Notes: generated from the letters alone by a model not told the origin. A stretch of DNA of 37,549 bases from an uncultured Blautia sp. (GCA_934394545.1 CAKRRG010000027.1:1-37549); one strand, 5' to 3'. Shown: positions 1 to 8,047, counted from the stretch's first letter. Numbers and translations: made by a program.

Positions 1-519
1 TCTCTGATCGTTCTGAAATATACACAGTCAAATTCCGTATGCTATGTAAAAGACGGACAGGCAATTGGTGTAGGTGCGGGACAGCAGTCACGTGTTCACT
101 GTACACGTCTTGCAGGACAGAAGGCTGATAACTGGTTCCTTCGCCAGAGCCCGAAGGTTCTGAACCTTCCGTTTAAAGACAGCATTTCCAGAGCAGAACG
201 TGACAATGCCATTGATGTTTACATCGGTGAGGAGTACATGGATGTTCTTGCAGATGGAAATTGGGAAAAAACTTTTACAGAGAAGCCGTCTGTTTTCACG
301 AAGGAAGAAAAGAGAGCATGGCTGGATCAGATGACAGAGGTAACATTAGGTTCTGATGCGTTCTTCCCATTTAGTGATAACATTGAAAGAGCCCATAAGA
401 GCGGTGTGAAATATATAGCACAGCCAGGCGGTTCTGTGAGAGATGCAGATGTGATCGATACCTGTAATAAATATAATATGGCAATGGCATTTACCGGAAT
501 CAGACTGTTCCACCACTAA
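1..519 (+). CDS. purH: AICAR transformylase (PurH C-terminal type), 3' end only
   Basis: The reading frame is open from base 1, so the start lies outside the window. The visible 172 residues match the carboxy-terminal part of the AICAR formyltransferase domain, which transfers a formyl group from 10-formyl-THF to AICAR in the penultimate step of IMP synthesis. Recognisable segments are [20 protein letters not shown], a SRVHCTR stretch, [14 protein letters not shown] and the terminal [13 protein letters not shown]...[11 protein letters not shown], which is the usual end of PurH. Clostridia often carry this activity as a stand-alone protein of about 390 residues separate from IMP cyclohydrolase. 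Whether this copy is fused or stand-alone cannot be decided from the fragment. A structured hairpin follows the stop. Confidence 0.9.
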   Translation, partial: SLIVLKYTQSNSVCYVKDGQAIGVGAGQQSRVHCTRLAGQKADNWFLRQSPKVLNLPFKDSISRAERDNAIDVYIGEEYMDVLADGNWEKTFTEKPSVFTKEEKRAWLDQMTEVTLGSDAFFPFSDNIERAHKSGVKYIAQPGGSVRDADVIDTCNKYNMAMAFTGIRLFHH

Positions 520-525
520 TAAATA

Positions 526-595
526 AAAAGCCCTGTACAAAGCGTAAAAGGCTGAAGGAACCCTTCAGAAGGAAACGCGGATGTACAGGGCTTTT
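526..595 (+). terminator. Extended hairpin after purH
   Basis: A 14-bp perfect stem, aaaagccctgtaca (526-539) with tgtacagggctttt (582-595), closes a loop that has further pairing: gcgt 542-545 with acgc 575-578, and a 7-bp hairpin ctgaagg/ccttcag at 552-568. The 3' arm ends in tttt but has no long T tract, so it may be a terminator or an RNA end structure. Confidence 0.6.
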
Positions 596-626
596 ATGAT
601 GGAAAATTTCCTATTACACAAAAAAA

Positions 627-651
627 AGAACTTCGATCAAATCGAAGTTCT
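627..651 (-). terminator. Intrinsic terminator of tRNA-Gly
   Basis: On the minus strand an 11-bp perfect stem (agaacttcgat/atcgaagttct, 3-nt loop) is followed by eight T residues (619-626 on the plus strand are A). It sits just 3' of the minus-strand tRNA. Confidence 0.9.
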
Positions 652-654
652 AAG

Positions 655-727
655 AGCGATAGACGGGGCTCGAACCCGCGGTCTCGACCTTGGCAAGGTC
701 GCGCGTTACCAACTACGCCACTATCGC
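655..727 (-). tRNA. tRNA-Gly (anticodon GCC)
   Basis: Read on the minus strand this folds as a full cloverleaf: acceptor GCGATAG/CTATCGC, D arm GCGT...ACGC, anticodon arm CGACC-TTGCCAA-GGTCG with anticodon GCC, and T arm GCGGG-TTCGAGC-CCCGT. The discriminator is T and CCA is not encoded. It is transcribed alone, with its own promoter and terminator. Confidence 0.97.
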
Positions 728-766
728 ATTGCTTATTGCTGAACGTTTTCCTCAGCGACAAAACAT

Positions 767-795
767 ATAATACACGATAAAATTGTATTTGTCAA
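767..795 (-). promoter_or_regulatory. SigA-type promoter of tRNA-Gly
   Basis: On the minus strand TTGACA (790-795) is separated by exactly 17 bases from TATTAT (767-772), about 40 bases upstream of the tRNA 5' end. Confidence 0.85.
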
Positions 796-870
796 ATGTT
801 TTTTTGAAAAAAATCAAAAAAATTTAGAAAAATTCGAAATATGAAAAAAATCTAAAAATACGGACAGGGT

Positions 871-899
871 TTGAAAACCTGGGAATGCTGTGCTATGAT
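871..899 (+). promoter_or_regulatory. SigA-type promoter of the 3D-domain gene
   Basis: TTGAAA (871-876), 17-base spacer, TATGAT (894-899). The start codon follows 56 bases downstream. Confidence 0.75.
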
Positions 900-955
900 A
901 AGCAAAGAGTAGAGGGGAATCTGAAGAATAAGAAACCAATCAGGAGATATAAATT

Positions 956-1822
956 ATGAAAAAAAAGATATTGATCATGGTATTGTGTGTTTCCGCATGG
1001 ATGCCTGTATCTGTGTCAGGGGAAGAAATTGCCGATCCGGCTGTCCTGGAATCTCAGATCACTCCGGTTCAGGATACTGTGACTGTTGCAGAAGATACCG
1101 ATGTATTCGATTATCCGGGGCGAAAGGAAGGCAGTATAATTGGGGAAGTTTTAGAAGAGGATCAGATCAGCCGAACCGGAACCATCCATGATATCTGGAG
1201 TCGGATCCTGTTTGAGGACGAAAACGGAGAAGAACAAATAGGGTATATTCCCACTTCTGTGCTGGAAGGTTATGAAGACAATACGGCAGAAGCTTCGAAT
1301 GCTACCTCTGATGGGACGGTGGAAGCAGGAATCATACATAAAAGTTCCGGAGAGGGAATATTTGCAGAGGCGGTAGAAGGTGTTACACAGACTGGGGGGA
1401 ATGAAGGTGTGCTTGAAGGACAGCCGATCCTGGTTCCTGCAAATAGTTCCCTTCGTCCACTTGGTGTGTTTCATATTACCCATTACTGTCAGTGCAGTAT
1501 CTGCTGCGGTCCCTGGGCCAATGGTATTACTTCTACAGGTGTGACCGCGACCACTAACCGGACGATTGCCGTAGATCCTACTGTCATTCCTTATGGTTCC
1601 AAGGTGGTGATCAATGGACAGGTTTATGTGGCAGAGGATTGTGGCGGAGCAATCAAGAACAACCATATTGATATTTATATGGGTAGCCATGAAGAGGCAT
1701 TAAGCAGTGGTGTGTTTGATGTAGAGGTCTATCTTCTTGAAGAAAACCAGAATACAGACGAGATAGAAGCGCTTCCGGAAGATTATTTAGAAGAGGATCC
1801 AGAGGAGAATCCAGACGAATAA
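956..1822 (+). CDS. Secreted SH3-like / 3D-domain protein (putative murein-active)
   Basis: 288 residues. Residues 1-22 form a signal peptide (MKKKILIMVLCVSAWMPVSVSG). Residues about 40-105 look like a bacterial SH3 domain (TVTVAEDTDVFDYPG... IGYIPTSVLEGY), and a low-complexity linker follows. Residues about 168-260 are a 3D domain, named for three conserved aspartates visible here as D207 (VDP), D228 (AEDCGG) and D239 (HIDIY), with the characteristic YCQCSICCG cysteine cluster at 177-185. 3D domains share the double-psi barrel of MltA-like lytic transglycosylases and occur in YocH/YuiC-type wall enzymes. The acidic C-terminal tail is unusual. The start is supported by aggagat upstream and a good promoter. 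Murein cleavage is inferred from the family. Confidence 0.85.
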   Translation: MKKKILIMVLCVSAWMPVSVSGEEIADPAVLESQITPVQDTVTVAEDTDVFDYPGRKEGSIIGEVLEEDQISRTGTIHDIWSRILFEDENGEEQIGYIPTSVLEGYEDNTAEASNATSDGTVEAGIIHKSSGEGIFAEAVEGVTQTGGNEGVLEGQPILVPANSSLRPLGVFHITHYCQCSICCGPWANGITSTGVTATTNRTIAVDPTVIPYGSKVVINGQVYVAEDCGGAIKNNHIDIYMGSHEEALSSGVFDVEVYLLEENQNTDEIEALPEDYLEEDPEENPDE

Positions 1823-1832
1823 TAAAATCTAC

Positions 1833-1861
1833 TGGTCAACTTTTCCTATCTAGTGTATAAT
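1833..1861 (+). promoter_or_regulatory. Promoter of the cpsB-type gene
   Basis: TGGTCA (weak -35, 4/6 matches), 17-base spacer, perfect TATAAT (1856-1861), about 35 bases upstream of the start. Confidence 0.6.
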
Positions 1862-1896
1862 GACTAAAAACTAGAAATTAGAAATGAGTGAAGCGA

Positions 1897-2628
1897 ATGA
1901 AAGGGATTTATGATATTCACTGTCATATTGTTCCAGGCGTTGATGATGGAGCGAAGAATTTTGAGATGTCTGTAAGCATGCTTCAGAAGGAATATGATGA
2001 CGGTGTCAGGGGTATTATTGTAACTCCGCATTTTCGATATGAGATGTTTGAGCCCCCACTTGAATTGGTTCAGGAGCAGTTCCTTCGTATTCAGAAGGCT
2101 GCCCGGGAAATTGGGGAAGAGGGCATTCAGCTGCATCTTGGCTGTGAACTTCACTCCAGCATGGACATGACAGATTGTCTGAAGAAGGGAGAAAGGCTTA
2201 CTATGGCTGGCTCCCGTTATGTGCTTACGGAGTTTCGGACATCTGATGAGAAATCTTACATCAGGGAGCGTGTGCAGGCACTGGTCCGCCAGGGCTATTA
2301 TCCGATTATCGCACATGTAGAGCGCTATCAGTCTGTGGTGAAAAATGGTCTTGACTTTGTGGATGAGCTAAGAGACATGGGTGCTTACATCCAGATGAAT
2401 GCAGACAGTATCATTGGTGGAAATGGCTTTATGATTAAGCGTTTCTGCAAGAAGGTAATGAAGGCAGAAATGTTGGATTTCGCAGGTTCAGATGGACATG
2501 ACATGGAGAAGCGTATCCCGCACATGGGGAAATGCTACGAGAAAGTAAAGAAGATGATGGGTGAGGATTATGCGGATATGCTTTTTATCAGCAATCCGGA
2601 ATGCATTGTAAATAATGAGAGGTTTTAG
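1897..2628 (+). CDS. CpsB/CapC (YwqE)-type tyrosine-protein phosphatase, PHP fold
   Basis: 243 residues, a metal-dependent PHP-family phosphatase that in other Firmicutes dephosphorylates the capsule tyrosine kinase (CpsD/YwqD). Visible metal-binding motifs are DIHCHIVPGVDDGA at the N-terminus, TPHF near residue 45, the AHVERY segment and the C-terminal SDGHD. ATG at 1897 is preferred because gagtgaagcga precedes it, the same arrangement as the next gene; an in-frame GTG at 1888 would add three residues. No kinase or adaptor (CpsC/D) or glycosyltransferase genes are nearby; the partner is an LCP protein 27 bases downstream. The substrate kinase, if any, must be encoded elsewhere. Confidence 0.88.
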   Translation: MKGIYDIHCHIVPGVDDGAKNFEMSVSMLQKEYDDGVRGIIVTPHFRYEMFEPPLELVQEQFLRIQKAAREIGEEGIQLHLGCELHSSMDMTDCLKKGERLTMAGSRYVLTEFRTSDEKSYIRERVQALVRQGYYPIIAHVERYQSVVKNGLDFVDELRDMGAYIQMNADSIIGGNGFMIKRFCKKVMKAEMLDFAGSDGHDMEKRIPHMGKCYEKVKKMMGEDYADMLFISNPECIVNNERF

Positions 2629-2655
2629 GTGCACAAGTATACAGGAGTGAAGTGA

Positions 2656-3573
2656 ATGAAATCTACCACATGGAAAAAAAGACTGATCTGTTTTGGTACC
2701 GCGTTGTTGCTGGGATTCCCACTGACCGGAATCGGAACAATCTGTAAAGTACAGGCACAGGCGGCAGATTCAGAAGTGAATACCAGTAATATTAATAGTA
2801 TTCTGCTGATCGGACAGGATAAAAGAGAAGGGGAAGCACGACAGCGTTCGGATTCTATGATTCTTGCAACCTTGGATAAGGATCAGGGAACCATAAGTCT
2901 GACCTCTTTTATGCGAGATCTCTATGTTTCCATACCCGGTTATTCCAGTACCCGGTTAAATGCGGCTTATGCATATGGCGGTATGGAACTTCTGGATAAG
3001 ACACTGGAAGAGAATTTCGGTGTGAAAATCGATGGAAATGTGGAAGTGGATTTTGAAGTTTTTCAGGTGCTGGTTGACAAAGTTGGCGGAATTGACCTTC
3101 AGCTTTCCCAGGAAGAAGCAGATTATATTTGTGGCCGTGATCAGAGTGTGCTTTATCCGCAGCCATTGCGCACAGATTGGAATCTGCAGGAGGGAATGAA
3201 CCATCTGAATGGAGAGCAGGCACTGATCCATACCCGCAACCGTTCTATAGGAAATTCAGATTACCGCAGAACGGAGCGCCAGCAGGAGGTTCTTCAGGCA
3301 GTTTTTGCCAGAATCAAGGACCTGGGAGTGCTGGAGATTGCAGATCTTGTGAAGGACGTGCTTCCAATGGTGAATACAGATCTTTCTTTATGGGATATTA
3401 CCGGTTATGCTATGGATGTGATAAGTATTGGCACAGAGGACATTGCTTCTTACCGCATTCCGGAGGATGGGGCATATACGCCTCAGACGATTGATGGAAT
3501 GCAGGTACTGGTTCCGGATCTGGAGCAAAATCGTCAGTATCTTCAGCAGGTTTTATATCATGAAGATGCATGA
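2656..3573 (+). CDS. LytR-CpsA-Psr (LCP) family protein
   Basis: 305 residues with an N-terminal hydrophobic segment (about 11-35, acting as signal or anchor) and an LCP domain from about residue 48. Family landmarks are SILLIGQDKREGEARQRSDSM, the conserved arginine in SFMRDLYVSIPG, LNAAYAYGG, the VGGIDL turn and the HTRNRSIGNSDYRRTERQQEVL block. LCP enzymes transfer undecaprenyl-linked glycopolymers to peptidoglycan at the outer membrane face. AGGAG (2643-2647) lies 8 bases before the ATG. It is probably cotranscribed with the CpsB-type gene, so the pair likely handles a surface polysaccharide. The domain ends near the C-terminus with no further module. Confidence 0.9.
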   Translation: MKSTTWKKRLICFGTALLLGFPLTGIGTICKVQAQAADSEVNTSNINSILLIGQDKREGEARQRSDSMILATLDKDQGTISLTSFMRDLYVSIPGYSSTRLNAAYAYGGMELLDKTLEENFGVKIDGNVEVDFEVFQVLVDKVGGIDLQLSQEEADYICGRDQSVLYPQPLRTDWNLQEGMNHLNGEQALIHTRNRSIGNSDYRRTERQQEVLQAVFARIKDLGVLEIADLVKDVLPMVNTDLSLWDITGYAMDVISIGTEDIASYRIPEDGAYTPQTIDGMQVLVPDLEQNRQYLQQVLYHEDA

Positions 3574-3608
3574 GCATAGAAGCTTCCGGATAATATTTTA
3601 AAGAAGTT

Positions 3609-3637
3609 AAGACGGTTCGCACTACACGAACCGTCTT
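3609..3637 (+). terminator. Hairpin after the LCP gene
   Basis: An 11-bp perfect stem aagacggttcg/cgaaccgtctt with a 7-nt loop. The following tract is only tcctgtt, so termination may be weak. Confidence 0.55.
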
Positions 3638-3663
3638 TCCTGTTATGAAGGAGAGTAGAAAAA

Positions 3664-4215
3664 ATGGAATTACTGGAATGGATACATGATATAGATGTAC
3701 AGATTCTGCTTTTTATACAGCAGTATATAAGAAGTGATCTGTTTACCGGTTTTTGGAAGGGAGTCACTTTCCTGGGAGATGGAGGCTGGTTCTGGATTGT
3801 TCTTGGGGTAGTACTTCTTTTTTCCAAAAAGACACGGAGAGCTGGCTTCACCGCACTGTTAGCACTGGCTATAGGGGCGTTGGTCACCAATCTGGGGCTG
3901 AAGAATCTGGTAGCAAGAATCAGGCCTTATGATGCAGTGGAAGGGCTTGTGCCACTGGTCACCCGGTTAAAGGATTACTCCTTTCCATCCGGTCATACCT
4001 GTGCATCCTTTGCCTGTGCAGTGGTATATTACAAGGCTTTTCCCGGAAAATGGGGGAAGGCAGCAGCAATACTGGCAGTGTTAATTGCTTTATCCAGACT
4101 GTATGTAGGGGTTCATTATCCTACTGATGTGCTGGCTGGGGGGATTGTGGGAACCTTTAGCGCATTTGTGGCACTGTTTTTTATCTCATATAGTGAAAAA
4201 AGAAAAATAAAATAA
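3664..4215 (+). CDS. PAP2-family membrane phosphatase
   Basis: 183 residues with several membrane segments (about 20-40, 50-78, 110-135, 145-175). All three PAP2 signature motifs are present: KNLVARIRP (KX6RP), SFPSGH, and SRLYVGVHYPTD (SRX5HX3D). In Gram-positives such proteins hydrolyse undecaprenyl pyrophosphate (BcrC-like) or phosphatidylglycerol phosphate. Undecaprenyl-PP recycling would fit the neighbouring LCP and CpsB genes, but the substrate cannot be told from sequence. A good RBS (aaggagag) precedes the ATG. The next gene starts 11 bases after the stop, suggesting cotranscription. Confidence 0.88.
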   Translation: MELLEWIHDIDVQILLFIQQYIRSDLFTGFWKGVTFLGDGGWFWIVLGVVLLFSKKTRRAGFTALLALAIGALVTNLGLKNLVARIRPYDAVEGLVPLVTRLKDYSFPSGHTCASFACAVVYYKAFPGKWGKAAAILAVLIALSRLYVGVHYPTDVLAGGIVGTFSAFVALFFISYSEKRKIK

Positions 4216-4226
4216 AAGGAGCGTTT

Positions 4227-5390
4227 ATGGAAGAGAATAAAACACAAAAGATTTGTCCCTATGCAAAAAAATGTGGGGGATGTCAGTATCAGGGAGTGCC
4301 TTATCCGGCACAGCTGAAGAAAAAACAGAGTAAGGTTCAGACCCTTTTGAAGAAATTTGGAACTGTAAGGCCGATAATCGGAATGAAAGATCCTTATTTT
4401 TATCGAAACAAGGTACACGCTGTCTTTGACCGTGACAGAAAGGGAAATATTATTTCCGGAATTTATGAGGCGGCGTCTCATAGGGTAGTTCCTATTGACC
4501 AGTGCCTGATCGAGGACGAGAAGTGCCAGGAAATCATACGCACGATACGGGGAATGCTGAAATCATTTAAGATTAAAACTTATGATGAGGATACCGGCTA
4601 TGGGCTGCTTCGTCATGTATTGGTGCGCAGAGGCTTTCACACAGGGGAGATAATGGTGGTTCTTGTAGTTGCTTCCCCTATTTTTCCATCTAAGAATAAT
4701 TTTGTAAAAGCACTTCGAAAAGAACATCCGGAAATCAGTACGGTCTTATTGAATCTTAATGACAAGAATACAAGCATGGTTCTTGGAGAAAGAGAAATCG
4801 TACTTTACGGGAAAGGCTTTATTCGAGATACGCTCTGCGGAAAATCATTTCGCATTTCTCCGAAGTCCTTTTATCAGGTAAATCCGGTGCAGACTGAGAT
4901 TTTGTATGGGAAAGCAGTGGAATTTGCAGCATTGACAGGAAAGGAGAAGGTGATCGATGCCTATTGCGGAATCGGTACGATCGGTCTTGTTGCAGCAGAG
5001 AAAGCCAGGGAAGTGATCGGCATAGAACTGAATAAGGATGCTGTGCGAGATGCAAGAATCAATGCAAGAGAGAATAAGTCCGTGAATATTTCTTTTTGCC
5101 AGGGAGATGCAGGAGAATTTATGGAGGCGATGGCTGCTTCCGGTGAGAAGGCGGATGTGGTATTTATGGATCCTCCAAGATCAGGCAGCAGTGAGAAGTT
5201 TTTGAATTCTGTAAACAGGCTTTCTCCGAAGAAAATTGTTTACATTTCCTGTAATCCGGAAACGCTTGCAAGAGACCTTCTGTTTCTTACAAAGAAGAAC
5301 TATCAGGTACAGAAAATCCAGCCTGTGGAAATGTTTTGCTTTACAGAGCACACAGAGGTAGTTTGTCTGTTATCGAAAAAGGAAAAATAA
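4227..5390 (+). CDS. 23S rRNA (uracil-C5)-methyltransferase, RlmD/RumA family
   Basis: 387 residues. The N-terminus carries an Fe-S cluster motif (C10-X5-C16-GG-C19, CPYAKKCGGCQ), with a further cysteine in DQCLIEDE. The C-terminal half is the SAM-dependent methyltransferase: FYQVNPVQTEILYG, VIDAYCGIGTIGL (SAM loop), MDPPRSG, and YISCNPETLARD, whose cysteine attacks uracil C6, then FTEHTE with the likely general base. The TRAM domain present in many RlmD proteins is missing, so this is the shorter form common in Clostridia. RlmD versus RlmCD specificity (U1939 and/or U747) cannot be distinguished. aaaggagcg precedes the start by about 7 bases. Confidence 0.9.
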   Translation: MEENKTQKICPYAKKCGGCQYQGVPYPAQLKKKQSKVQTLLKKFGTVRPIIGMKDPYFYRNKVHAVFDRDRKGNIISGIYEAASHRVVPIDQCLIEDEKCQEIIRTIRGMLKSFKIKTYDEDTGYGLLRHVLVRRGFHTGEIMVVLVVASPIFPSKNNFVKALRKEHPEISTVLLNLNDKNTSMVLGEREIVLYGKGFIRDTLCGKSFRISPKSFYQVNPVQTEILYGKAVEFAALTGKEKVIDAYCGIGTIGLVAAEKAREVIGIELNKDAVRDARINARENKSVNISFCQGDAGEFMEAMAASGEKADVVFMDPPRSGSSEKFLNSVNRLSPKKIVYISCNPETLARDLLFLTKKNYQVQKIQPVEMFCFTEHTEVVCLLSKKEK

Positions 5391-5430
5391 GAGCCGGAAA
5401 GCTGACTTTTCTTAAAGGAGGTACTATAGG

Positions 5431-5799
5431 ATGACAACTGTAACCGGAATTATGGAATGGATCCTGGAGAATATTGCAGGCTTTGCCATTGTGATCTTTG
5501 AGTTTATCGGAGTTGCGATTATTATCTGGAGCGGCATCACCGGATTTATAAAATGGCTGAAGCATGCGGGAGATACAGGCGTTTATCTGGCAAGAGGACT
5601 TGCTATGGGACTTGAATTTAAAATGGGAAGTGAGATCCTTCGAACCGTAGTGGTGCGTGAATGGAAGGAAATCGGAATTGTGGCCGGAATCATTGCGCTC
5701 CGTGCATCCCTTACCTTCCTGCTCCATTGGGAAATCAAGGAAGAGGAAAAAGGAGGCGGAAATAATGGAAATGAAAGTAATTGCGCATATAAAAAGTGA
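5431..5799 (+). CDS. DUF1622-type membrane protein
   Basis: 122 residues with hydrophobic segments at about 12-40 and 82-100. The pattern RGLAMGLEFKMGSEILRTVV followed by IIALRASLTFLLHWEIKEEE matches DUF1622, a family of small membrane proteins without known biochemical role. A strong aaaggaggt lies 10 bases upstream of the ATG. The last 35 bases overlap the start of the trmO-type gene in another frame, so translation is probably coupled. Confidence 0.75.
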   Translation: MTTVTGIMEWILENIAGFAIVIFEFIGVAIIIWSGITGFIKWLKHAGDTGVYLARGLAMGLEFKMGSEILRTVVVREWKEIGIVAGIIALRASLTFLLHWEIKEEEKGGGNNGNESNCAYKK

Positions 5800-6442
5800 T
5801 TTTCCCACCAAGTTTGGAATTCCTCACCAGAGCAGCAGAATCAAAGAATTAAAGGCGGATATTATATTTGAACCGGAATACCGCAATCATGAGGCGTTCA
5901 GAGGCCTGGAGGAATATACGCATATCTGGCTGGTATGGGAGTTCTCTGAGGCAATACGGACGGAGTGGTCGCCTACTGTGCGGCCGCCAAGACTTGGGGG
6001 AAATGTAAGAAAGGGAGTATTTGCTACCAGGTCTCCTTTTCGTCCAAATCCCATAGGCCTTTCCAGTGTACGGCTGGAAGGAGTGGAATTTACGGAAAAT
6101 AATGGACCGGTGCTTCATGTTTCCGGTGCGGATTTAATGGATGGAACTCCTATTTATGATATAAAGCCCTATCTGGCTTATGTAGACAGCCATCCGGAAG
6201 CCACTGGTGGGTTTACTGACCGGATCCGCGATCACAAGCTGAAGGTGGATTTTCCGGATAAATTTCTTGAGAAAATTCCAGAAGAGAAAAGAGTTGCTCT
6301 TCTGGCTGTCCTTGCCAATGATCCCAGACCGGGCTATCAGAAAAATCCGGAAAGAAAGTACGGAATGTCTTTTGGAAAGTGGGATATTCATTTTAAGGTA
6401 GATGGCGAACAGCTCAAAGTACTGGATGTAGAGCCTGTTTAA
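5765..6442 (+). CDS. trmO: tRNA m6t6A37 methyltransferase, TrmO/TsaA family
   Basis: 225 residues. TrmO uses SAM to N6-methylate the t6A at position 37 of ANN-decoding tRNAs such as tRNA-Thr. Family landmarks are IAHIKSDFPTKFGIPHQSS near the N-terminus, GLEEYTHIWLVWEFSE, the PPRLGGNVRKGVFATRSPFRPNPIGLS core, and DIKPYLAYVDS. The C-terminal DPRPGYQ...KYGMSF segment is also family-typical. The chosen ATG follows aaaggaggcgg and overlaps the preceding gene by 35 bases; a longer in-frame extension would run deep into that gene. The stop codon TAA lies inside the first copy of a repeated 20-base motif. Confidence 0.88.
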   Translation: MEMKVIAHIKSDFPTKFGIPHQSSRIKELKADIIFEPEYRNHEAFRGLEEYTHIWLVWEFSEAIRTEWSPTVRPPRLGGNVRKGVFATRSPFRPNPIGLSSVRLEGVEFTENNGPVLHVSGADLMDGTPIYDIKPYLAYVDSHPEATGGFTDRIRDHKLKVDFPDKFLEKIPEEKRVALLAVLANDPRPGYQKNPERKYGMSFGKWDIHFKVDGEQLKVLDVEPV

Positions 6443-6473
6443 CCGAATCAAGCAAGTCCCCTGTTGGGGTTGC
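6438..6473 (+). repeat. 20-base motif copy 1 with hairpin
   Basis: tttaaccgaatcaagcaagt (6438-6457) overlaps the trmO stop codon. It is followed by cccc-tgtt-gggg (6458-6469), itself flanked by gcaa/ttgc. Identical 20-mers occur at 7906-7925 and 32633-32652. Confidence 0.85.
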
Positions 6474-6531
6474 GCAAAGCTGGAAAAACAGGTGTAATTT
6501 AACACTTTCACGAATTAAATTGAAAAAACCC

Positions 6532-6560
6532 TTGCAAAAAATCGTTTTTTCTCATAAAAT
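6532..6560 (+). promoter_or_regulatory. Promoter of aspartokinase gene
   Basis: TTGCAA (6532-6537), 17-base spacer, TAAAAT (6555-6560), 30 bases before the start codon. No lysine riboswitch is visible. Confidence 0.7.
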
Positions 6561-6590
6561 GGAGAAAAAGTTTTGAGGAGCACAAGGATT

Positions 6591-7910
6591 ATGAAAAAAG
6601 TAGTGAAGTTTGGTGGAAGCTCCCTTGCAAATGCGGAGCAGTTTGAAAAGGTTGGAAACATTATCAGAAGTGAAGAGAGCAGACGCTTTGTTGTTCCTTC
6701 CGCACCTGGAAAAAGATTCGATGGTGATACGAAGGTAACAGATCTTCTTTACAGTTGTTATGATGCAGCTGGAAATGGCGGCGATTTTGAGAAAATCTTA
6801 GAAGAGATCAAATCTCGCTTTAATGAGATCATTAAGGGACTTGGCCTTGATTTTTCCCTGGAAGAGGATTTCCAGGTGATCAAAGAGAATTTTATGGCAC
6901 AGATTGGCAGGGATTACGCTGCTTCCCGAGGAGAATATCTGAACAGTAAGGTGATGGCTGCATATCTTGGCTATGAGTTTGTAGATGCAGCAGAGGTAAT
7001 CCGTTTTGACAAAAATGGCAATCTGGATGCAGCAAAGACAGATAAACTTCTGAATAAACGTCTTTCCAAATGTGAGAATGCAGTTGTTCCCGGCTTCTAC
7101 GGTGCTAAGGAGGATGGCACGGTTGCTACTTTTTCCAGAGGTGGTTCTGATGTGACCGGTTCTCTGGTTGCGAAGGCGATCATGGCAGATCTGTATGAGA
7201 ACTGGACCGATGTATCCGGATTTCTTGTAACAGATCCGCGCATTGTAAAGAATCCCGCTGTAATTGAGACCATTACCTATCGTGAACTTCGTGAGCTTTC
7301 TTATATGGGAGCTACGGTGCTTCATGAGGATGCTATTTTCCCTGTAAGAAAAGAGGGAATTCCCATCAATATCCGTAATACCAACCGTCCTGAGGACAAG
7401 GGAACCTTTATTGTAGAGAGTACCTGCCGGAAACCGAAATATACCATTACCGGTATTGCAGGAAAGAAGGGCTTTTGCTCCATTAATATTGAGAAATCTA
7501 TGATGAACAGCGAGATTGGATTTGGCAGAAGAGTACTTCAGGTATTTGAAGACCAGGGAATCAGCTTTGAGCATGTTCCTTCCGGTATCGATACTATGAC
7601 GGTGTACGTCCATCAGGATGAGTTTGAGGAGAAAGAGCAGCAGGTGATTGCCGGAATCCATCGTCTGGTCCAGCCTGACTTTGTGGAAATGGAATCTGAT
7701 CTTGCTCTTATCGCAGTTGTAGGCCGTGGAATGAAGTCTACCCGCGGTACAGCAGGAAGAATCTTTTCTGCACTTGCCCATGCAAATGTAAATGTGAAGA
7801 TGATCGATCAGGGTTCCAGTGAGCTGAATATTATTATTGGTGTGGAGAATCGTGATTTCGAAAACGCTGTGAAAGCAATTTATGATATTTTTGTACTGAC
7901 ACAGATTTAA
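6591..7910 (+). CDS. lysC: Aspartate kinase (monofunctional)
   Basis: 439 residues. It phosphorylates aspartate, the entry step to lysine, threonine and methionine. The N-terminal amino-acid-kinase domain shows KFGGSSLA at 6-13 (nucleotide binding) and TFSRGGSDVTGSLVAKA; the YMGATVLHEDAIFPV and IPINIRNT segments are also typical. Two ACT regulatory domains occupy about residues 295-439 (ITGIAGKKGFCSINIEKSMM..., LALIAVVGRGMKSTRGTAGRIFSALA), implying amino-acid feedback; which amino acid inhibits is not evident. ATG 6591 is preferred over an upstream TTG at 6573 because the gaggag there serves as the RBS. The TAA stop lies in the second copy of the repeated 20-base motif. Confidence 0.93.
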   Translation: MKKVVKFGGSSLANAEQFEKVGNIIRSEESRRFVVPSAPGKRFDGDTKVTDLLYSCYDAAGNGGDFEKILEEIKSRFNEIIKGLGLDFSLEEDFQVIKENFMAQIGRDYAASRGEYLNSKVMAAYLGYEFVDAAEVIRFDKNGNLDAAKTDKLLNKRLSKCENAVVPGFYGAKEDGTVATFSRGGSDVTGSLVAKAIMADLYENWTDVSGFLVTDPRIVKNPAVIETITYRELRELSYMGATVLHEDAIFPVRKEGIPINIRNTNRPEDKGTFIVESTCRKPKYTITGIAGKKGFCSINIEKSMMNSEIGFGRRVLQVFEDQGISFEHVPSGIDTMTVYVHQDEFEEKEQQVIAGIHRLVQPDFVEMESDLALIAVVGRGMKSTRGTAGRIFSALAHANVNVKMIDQGSSELNIIIGVENRDFENAVKAIYDIFVLTQI

Positions 7911-7940
7911 CCGAATCAAGCAAGTCTTATTGATAGGATT
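7906..7940 (+). repeat. 20-base motif copy 2 with hairpin
   Basis: tttaaccgaatcaagcaagt (7906-7925) overlaps the lysC stop. A 7-bp hairpin agtctta-ttga-taggatt (7923-7940) follows, sharing its first three bases with the motif. Its sequence is unrelated to the hairpin of copy 1. The rest of 7941-8107 holds only a weak promoter. Confidence 0.85.
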
Positions 7941-8017
7941 AACCGGGAAGTCATATGACAGAAGCATTTTTAGAAGTAGTTTCTGTTATGTGGCTTTTTT
8001 TTATATGGAAGGCTGGG

Positions 8018-8047
8018 TTTCCATTAAGACGGGATTCGTGTTATACT
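8018..8047 (+). promoter_or_regulatory. Possible promoter of nuclease-helicase gene
   Basis: TATACT at 8042-8047 with a poor -35 (TTTCCA, 8018-8023, 18-base spacer). Its position argues that the coding start lies downstream, at 8108. Confidence 0.4.

Noticed and set aside
6798..7967. 389-residue minus-strand ORF over lysC
   Set aside because: It is antisense to a clear aspartokinase and its product shows no family features; it arises from codon bias.
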